A stretch of 10,341 bases of DNA. It comes from Clostridiales bacterium UBA8960 (lineage in GTDB: Bacteria > Bacillota > Clostridia > Peptostreptococcales > Acidaminobacteraceae). Below are positions 6,581 through 10,341 of the stretch, in pieces. The stretch lies in NCBI GenBank assembly GCA_003482695.1, contig DMYC01000195.1, forward strand, positions 1-10,341. The letters are read 5' to 3'. Below the pieces are notes generated by a model. The model worked only from the letters and a program-made list of their open reading frames with translations, had not been told where the DNA came from and made no database searches. A program made the translations under genes and the position numbers. The number at the start of each line of letters is the position of its first letter. Position 1 is the first letter of the stretch.

Positions 6581-6607
6581 TGATCAGGGGGTCCGACCCC
6601 CTGATCA
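6581..6607 (+). repeat. Perfect 12-bp hairpin between the DUF134 and CsoR genes
   Basis: TGATCAGGGGGT at 6581-6592 pairs exactly with ACCCCCTGATCA at 6596-6607 around a CCG loop. It begins 10 bases after the DUF134 stop and ends 36 bases before the CsoR-family start. The trailing sequence (CTTGTTTCCTAAATTT) is only moderately T-rich, so it could be a leaky terminator or an mRNA-stabilising structure. The symmetrical G5/C5 tracts also allow a protein-binding site or a dispersed REP-like element. No separate promoter is visible for the gene downstream. Confidence 0.7.
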
Positions 6608-6643
6608 CTTGTTTCCTAAATTTAAGATTGAAGAGGTAATTTC

Positions 6644-6949
6644 ATGAAAAATCATAAAGAGAGCACCCAAATGCACGACCATACACATTCGCACGAACAC
6701 ACGAAAGCTGTCATAAACAGACTGGCGCGCGCATCCGGTCATCTGGAAGCCGTTAAACGCATGGTCGAAGAAGGCAAGGATTGCAGCGAAGTATTGATTC
6801 AACTTTCGGCGGTAATCTCCGCACTCAACAATACAGGGAAAGTCATTCTTAAAGACCACATCGCACATTGTATCGTGGATGCTGTGGAAACGGGTGACCA
6901 ATCGGCAATTGAGAAACTCAACAGTGCGATAGATGGTATGATCAAATAA
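6644..6949 (+). CDS. CsoR/RcnR-family metal-sensing repressor
   Basis: The 101-residue protein is an all-helical member of the CsoR/FrmR/RcnR (DUF156) family. RLARASGHLEAVKRMVEEGKDC (26-47) is the first core helix and loop. Cys47, His72 and Cys76 reproduce the spacing of the Cys36-His61-Cys65 Cu(I) ligands of Mycobacterium tuberculosis CsoR (25 and 4 residues). Nickel/cobalt RcnR has His at the last position, and persulfide sensors lack the middle His, so copper-type sensing is the closest match. The N-terminus HDHTHSHEH (11-19) is unusually His-rich and could add a nickel, cobalt or zinc site. Family members form tetramers that leave DNA on metal binding. AGAGGT at 6632-6637 supports the start. 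No copper ATPase or chaperone gene is adjacent; a nickel/peptide-type importer lies downstream. Confidence 0.9.
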   Translation: MKNHKESTQMHDHTHSHEHTKAVINRLARASGHLEAVKRMVEEGKDCSEVLIQLSAVISALNNTGKVILKDHIAHCIVDAVETGDQSAIEKLNSAIDGMIK

Positions 6950-6950
6950 A

Positions 6951-6977
6951 AGTGCATCCCCATCCGGGGCATGTGCT
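6951..6977 (+). repeat. Imperfect hairpin with CCCC/GGGG arms after the CsoR-family gene
   Basis: AGTGCATCCCC (6951-6961) can pair with GGGGCATGTGCT (6966-6977) around ATCC, with one bulged C and two G-U pairs. No T-run follows directly, so it is not an obvious terminator. At the DNA level the core CATCCCC-N4-GGGGCATG has C-tract-then-G-tract symmetry like known CsoR operators, which makes a binding site possible. Confidence 0.4.
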
Positions 6978-7019
6978 CGGCGTAACTATTCTAAATTTTT
7001 AGATCAAATAACTGTATAA

Positions 7020-7054
7020 GCACGGTTCTCGCGCAAAGAGGACTGTGTTTTTTT
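7020..7054 (+). terminator. Rho-independent terminator before the importer operon
   Basis: CACGGTTCTC (7021-7030) pairs with GAGGACTGTG (7038-7047) through ten pairs including two G-U wobbles, with loop GCGCAAA. Seven T follow directly (7048-7054). It would end transcripts from the DUF134/CsoR pair and isolate the ABC transporter genes, which have their own promoter just downstream. Confidence 0.8.
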
Positions 7055-7068
7055 ATATCCCCCCAAAT
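7054..7068. promoter_or_regulatory. Candidate CsoR/RcnR-type operator (C6 tract)
   Basis: TATATCCCCCCAAAT ends 3 bases before the -35 region of the importer promoter. RcnR recognises a six-base G/C tract flanked by short AT-containing arms (TACT-G6-N-AGTA). This site keeps the C6 tract and part of the flanks but not the full palindrome. The assignment is speculative and rests mainly on position next to a CsoR-family gene. Confidence 0.3.
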
Positions 7069-7071
7069 GGC

Positions 7072-7099
7072 TTGTTTATGAATCATGGTTTGTTATACT
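7072..7099 (+). promoter_or_regulatory. Promoter of the ABC importer operon (extended -10)
   Basis: TATACT at 7094-7099 is preceded by TGT, giving an extended -10 (TGnTATACT). A partial -35, TTGTTT, lies at 7072-7077 with a 16-base spacer. Transcription from about 7106 gives a leader of some 30 bases that contains the AAGGGG ribosome site. The weak -35 beside a C6 tract would suit a regulated promoter. Confidence 0.6.
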
Positions 7100-7136
7100 T
7101 AAAGCCGTGAAAAAGTATGTTTTTAAGGGGAAAATA

Positions 7137-8750
7137 ATGAATAAACTAAAAATCGAAAAAATGGTCGCACTCATACTTATAATCATCATGATCATGTCTG
7201 TGGCTGCTGGATGTGGACAAAGCTCTAGTGTCGAAGCCGCACGAGAAGCGCGAAAGCAAAATTCGGAACTCATCGTCGCCATCGGCTCAGAGCCTGAGTC
7301 GGGATTTGATGCAACAACGAGTGGACACGGCTCAATCACAAGAATATTGTTTTCAACACTCTTTAGAAGAGACAAAGCACTGGGGTGGGAAAACGACTTG
7401 GCAACAGGATATGACGTTTCAGAAGATAAATTGACTTGGACCGTGCGCATCAGAAAAGACGCTTTGTTTTCAGATGGCACACCGCTCACCGCCGAGGATG
7501 TGGCTTATACTTATTTGACCGCAAAAGCCTCCGCATCGGACATCGATCTGACGATTATCGACACGATAACCGTGGTCGATGCATATACGCTATCATTTGG
7601 TCTCACCAGACCCTATTCCCCGTTTTTAGAGCGATTGGCATATCTGGGAATCGTACCAAAACATGCACATGACGAGAACTTTAAAGACCAACCGATCGGT
7701 TCAGGTCCATATAAATTGGTCCAATGGGACAAAGGCCAACAAGCAATCTTTCAGGCAAACGAAAGCTACTATGGCGAGCCCGCTGAGCTTCAAAAAGTGA
7801 CCCTTGTTTTTTTAGAGCAAGATGCCGCCTATGCAGGCGTGAAAAACGGCACCATAGATGTGGCACTAATCAGCGGAGACCTAGCGGCGCAAAAGATAGA
7901 AGGCACACAGGTCATCGATCTTGAAAGCATCGAGTGCTATGGCGTATGCTTTCCGATGGTTCCAAACGAGGGCAAACGCGCAGAGGACGGTGCGATTATG
8001 GGCAATGACGTAACAAGCGATTTGGCCATTCGTAAAGCGCTGAACACCGCTGTTGATCGCGAGCGCATCGTTGAAGGTGTGCTCAGTGGATATGGAACCG
8101 TATCGACTACAGGGCTTGAAAAAATGCCATGGTTAAATGAATCTACAGTTCTAACGCCGAACGAGTATGGGGATGAAGCGGCAGCAAAGCGCATTTTGGC
8201 GGATGCTGGCTGGAAGGATGAAGACGGCGACGGCATTTTGGAAAAAAACGGCATACGTGCGGCGTTCAACCTGCTTTACACAAACGGCGTCTATCGCCAG
8301 GAAATGGCACTTGAGTTCGCAAATGTCGCGAAAAATATAGGCATCGAAGTGACGCTGAAGAAAACCACCTGGGACACGATATTAGAGGACATTCATCGAG
8401 ACGCAGTATTCTACGGCTTTGGATCAGGCGATCCATCAGAGCTTTATAATCTTTATTATGGCGGCAATGCAGGGGGCATCGTTCCCTGGGACAACTCAGG
8501 CTGCTATGACCATCCTTCAGTGAACGAAAATATCGATGCAGCACTGGCCGCAGTGGATGAAGTGGAGGCGATCAAATACTGGAAAGCCGCACAAATTCAT
8601 GCTTCTGCAAAAGGCGACGCGCCTTATGTATGGCTTGCAAATGCAAACCACATCTACTTGGCAGCAGAGGGCTTTGACTTTGGAAACCCAATCGTTCAAC
8701 CACATGGTGGCAGAATTTTCGACAATATTGCACAGTGGACCTGGAGGTAA
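7137..8750 (+). CDS. ABC importer solute-binding lipoprotein, peptide/nickel family 5
   Basis: The ATG at 7137 is chosen because AAGGGG lies 6 bases upstream. A GTG at 7107 would coincide with the predicted transcription start and has no ribosome site. The 537-residue product begins with a lipoprotein signal: KLKIEK, hydrophobic 9-20, and SVAAGC with Cys26 as the lipid-anchored residue (Ala rather than Leu at -3). The family-5 signature FSDGTPLTAEDVAYTY is at 111-126, and GSGPYKLVQWDKGQ (188-201), IRKALNTAVDRERIVEGVL (298-316) and a DEDGDGILEKNG acidic loop (361-372) are also typical. It captures a peptide, nickel complex or metallophore outside the cell and delivers it to the permeases encoded directly downstream. 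Ligand choice cannot be read from sequence. The operon sits behind its own promoter, next to a metal-sensor gene. Confidence 0.9.
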   Translation: MNKLKIEKMVALILIIIMIMSVAAGCGQSSSVEAAREARKQNSELIVAIGSEPESGFDATTSGHGSITRILFSTLFRRDKALGWENDLATGYDVSEDKLTWTVRIRKDALFSDGTPLTAEDVAYTYLTAKASASDIDLTIIDTITVVDAYTLSFGLTRPYSPFLERLAYLGIVPKHAHDENFKDQPIGSGPYKLVQWDKGQQAIFQANESYYGEPAELQKVTLVFLEQDAAYAGVKNGTIDVALISGDLAAQKIEGTQVIDLESIECYGVCFPMVPNEGKRAEDGAIMGNDVTSDLAIRKALNTAVDRERIVEGVLSGYGTVSTTGLEKMPWLNESTVLTPNEYGDEAAAKRILADAGWKDEDGDGILEKNGIRAAFNLLYTNGVYRQEMALEFANVAKNIGIEVTLKKTTWDTILEDIHRDAVFYGFGSGDPSELYNLYYGGNAGGIVPWDNSGCYDHPSVNENIDAALAAVDEVEAIKYWKAAQIHASAKGDAPYVWLANANHIYLAAEGFDFGNPIVQPHGGRIFDNIAQWTWR

Positions 8751-8752
8751 GC

Positions 8753-9745
8753 ATGCCCATTAAGAACGGGTTGTGGAAATACATCATAAAAAAAAGTGTC
8801 AAATATGCATCTCTCGTCATCGCGATAACCATCATCACGTTCATTTTGCTGGAGACATCGCCCATCGATCCGGTCACGGCCTATGTCGGTAACGACTCTA
8901 CAGTCAGTATGGCGCAAAGAGAACTTATCGCAGAATCTTGGGGCCTGAACAAACCCCCACTTGAACGATTCAGCACATGGGCTTCGCATATGGTAAGGGG
9001 AGACTGGGGGACGTCCATCATTTATAGACGTCCTGTTCTCGAAGTTATTTCGGAGAAAGCCATCGCCTCATTTGTGTTGATGTTCGTGTCATGGATACTT
9101 TCAGGCGTGATAGGGTTCGTACTAGGCATCATTTCGGGTGCCAATGAAGACCGCCTCATCGATCGACTGATTAAAGGGTATTGCCATATTCTCATCTCAA
9201 CACCGACCTTTTGGCTCGGTATACTATTTGTCATGATTTTCTCAGTACAGTTGGGGTGGTTTCCAGTTGGACTCAGCGTGCCCATAGGCGTTTTATCAGA
9301 GCATGTTACATGGCTAGATAAAGCATCGCATAGGGTTTTACCAGTTCTGACGCTCAGTTTGATCGGAATCGCCAACATCTGCCTTCATACGAGACAAAAA
9401 GTGCTGGAAACGTTGACGTCGGATTTTATACTCTTTGCGAAAGCAAGGGGGGAAACAAAGGCGCAGATGATTTGGTATCATGTGATTCGAAATGTATCAT
9501 TGCCAGCGATCACGCTTCAGTTTCTATCCATCAGTGAGTTGTTTGGTGGAGCTGTTTTTGTCGAGCAAGTTTTTTCCTATCCTGGACTTGGGAAAGCCAC
9601 CGTCGAAGCGGGGCTTAGAAGCGATTTCTCATTGCTTATGGGGATCGTTTTAATCACTTTGACATTTGTTTTTCTAGGCAATTTGACAGCAGACCTAATT
9701 TACTATTTGGTGGACCCGAGGATAAAGGAGGCACATCGTGTATAA
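8753..9745 (+). CDS. ABC importer permease 1 (DppB/NikB/OppB type)
   Basis: A 330-residue integral membrane protein. The ATG at 8753 has GGAGG at 8743-8747 and lies 2 bases after the binding-protein stop; an upstream in-frame GTG at 8735 lies inside that gene and lacks a ribosome site. The first membrane span is at about 17-34. LIAESWGLNKPPLERF (58-73) and VRGDWGTSI (81-89) form the conserved extracytoplasmic stretch of DppB-type permeases. Further spans lie near 106-128, 148-167, 195-213, 252-275 and 294-318. The cytoplasmic EAA-type coupling loop, AKARGETKAQMIWYHVIRN (229-247), contacts the ATPase. DPRI near the C-terminus is a family hallmark. It forms half of the channel together with the next permease. 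Confidence 0.92.
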   Translation: MPIKNGLWKYIIKKSVKYASLVIAITIITFILLETSPIDPVTAYVGNDSTVSMAQRELIAESWGLNKPPLERFSTWASHMVRGDWGTSIIYRRPVLEVISEKAIASFVLMFVSWILSGVIGFVLGIISGANEDRLIDRLIKGYCHILISTPTFWLGILFVMIFSVQLGWFPVGLSVPIGVLSEHVTWLDKASHRVLPVLTLSLIGIANICLHTRQKVLETLTSDFILFAKARGETKAQMIWYHVIRNVSLPAITLQFLSISELFGGAVFVEQVFSYPGLGKATVEAGLRSDFSLLMGIVLITLTFVFLGNLTADLIYYLVDPRIKEAHRV

Positions 9746-10341
9746 TTACAGAAGAAAAGCACGCATATCCACAGGTGTTTTTATCGCTTTGCTCCTTTTA
9801 ATCCTGTTTTCCTCTCGATTGATTCACGTGGATGACCTACATGTGAACTTGATGGCAAAATTTGAAAAACCAAGCGTCACCCATCTCTTCGGTACAGATT
9901 GGGTTGGTCGCGACATGTTTCTTAGGACGATTAAGGGTCTAGGCATCAGCATGCGAATCGGACTTTTTTGTGCTTTCAGCAGTGGAATGATTGCACTTCT
10001 CTTTGGCGGCGTTGGACCCTTGTTGGGTGGTAAAGTCGATGCATGCGTGTCTTGGTTGGTGGATCTTTTCTTGGCTGTGCCCCATACGCTAGTGGTCATA
10101 CTGGTTTCGATAGCCGTAGGCGGCGGACTAAAGGGAATCGTCATAGGGGTTACGGTGACACACTGGACTTCTCTGACCCGGGTGATTCGCGCCGAAGTGC
10201 TCCAGATTAAGGCGATGCAGTATACCAAAATTTCGAGGATGTTTGGAAAAAGTTATCTATATATAGCATGGCACCATGTGTTGCCACACGTGATCCCTCA
10301 ATTGATCGTAGGTATTGTTCTGATTTTTCCACACGCGATTT
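9738..10341 (+). CDS. ABC importer permease 2 (DppC/NikC/OppC type), truncated by right edge
   Basis: A frame starting with GTG at 9738 stays open to the last base, giving about 201 residues. GGAGG at 9727-9731, 6 bases upstream, supports this start. The gene overlaps the end of permease 1 by 8 bases, a common arrangement for paired permeases. The product has a short basic N-terminus (YNYRRKAR) and a first membrane span at about 11-25. HLFGTDWVGRDMFLRTIKG follows at 53-71, the FGTDxxGRD signature of OppC/DppC/NikC permeases. Further hydrophobic spans come next. The EAA-type loop begins near IRAEVLQIKAMQYTKISRMF and ends with HHVLPHVIP. It would pair with permease 1; the ATPases should lie beyond the window. 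The missing C-terminus is due to the window edge, not mutation. Confidence 0.9.
   Translation, partial: MYNYRRKARISTGVFIALLLLILFSSRLIHVDDLHVNLMAKFEKPSVTHLFGTDWVGRDMFLRTIKGLGISMRIGLFCAFSSGMIALLFGGVGPLLGGKVDACVSWLVDLFLAVPHTLVVILVSIAVGGGLKGIVIGVTVTHWTSLTRVIRAEVLQIKAMQYTKISRMFGKSYLYIAWHHVLPHVIPQLIVGIVLIFPHAI

Noticed and set aside
6978..7019. Small RNA or riboswitch between the two hairpins after the CsoR-family gene
   Set aside because: No promoter hexamers or known aptamer motif could be seen; the stretch is AT-rich with only a weak 5-bp CTAAA/TTTAG pairing.
7107..7136. GTG start for the solute-binding protein
   Set aside because: It would lie at the predicted transcription start without a ribosome site; the ATG at 7137 has AAGGGG at good spacing and gives a standard lipoprotein signal.
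7076..7489. Minus-strand open frame covering the importer promoter and signal peptide
   Set aside because: No family features, and it lies opposite a clear lipoprotein gene and its promoter.
8572..8989. Overlapping minus-strand open frames near the binding-protein/permease junction
   Set aside because: They oppose two well-supported transporter genes and carry no domain of their own.

Overview
The window looks like a piece of a Bacillota chromosome, probably from the class Clostridia. Base composition is moderate, Shine-Dalgarno sites are strong (AAGGAG, GGAGG) and genes are tightly packed. The gene families fit too: an ornithine-racemase-type enzyme, a DUF134 protein, a CsoR/RcnR-family repressor and a lipoprotein-anchored peptide/nickel ABC importer. 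Genus cannot be fixed from sequence alone; a relative of Fusibacter or Acidaminobacter is only a guess. There are no rRNA or tRNA genes, insertion sequences, CRISPR arrays or phage genes, and no gene-free stretch exceeds about 220 bases.

Left block (1-4392, all +). The window opens inside a trypsin-like serine peptidase whose frame runs off the left edge. Its stop overlaps (ATGA) the start of an S66 peptidase of the MccF/LD-carboxypeptidase family with all three catalytic residues in place. An ornithine/alanine-racemase-like PLP enzyme follows. Next come a RimJ/RimL-type GNAT acetyltransferase, a second unrelated GNAT and a small P-loop kinase-like protein; the last two overlap by ATGA. The block resembles a small-molecule or peptide modification and self-protection neighbourhood. 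No substrate can be read from sequence.

Middle block (4416-6055, -). A convergent inverted repeat separates the left block from a two-gene minus-strand operon. It encodes a winged-helix regulator followed by a membrane-anchored alpha/beta hydrolase with an atypical nucleophile elbow. A good promoter (TTGATT-17-TATAAT) lies just upstream of the regulator.

Right block (6110-10341, +). A promoter with both consensus hexamers (TTGACA-16-TATAAT) drives a DUF134 protein with a Cys-rich tail. After a perfect 12-bp hairpin comes a CsoR-family repressor with a His-rich N-terminus and the Cys-His-Cys copper-type ligand spacing. A rho-independent terminator then precedes a new promoter with an extended -10. 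That promoter drives a peptide/nickel-type importer: a lipoprotein solute-binding protein, a first permease, and a second permease that starts with GTG and runs off the right edge. ATPase genes presumably follow. A C6 tract beside the importer promoter and G/C-tract inverted repeats flanking the repressor gene make metal-responsive control of this region a reasonable, untested idea.
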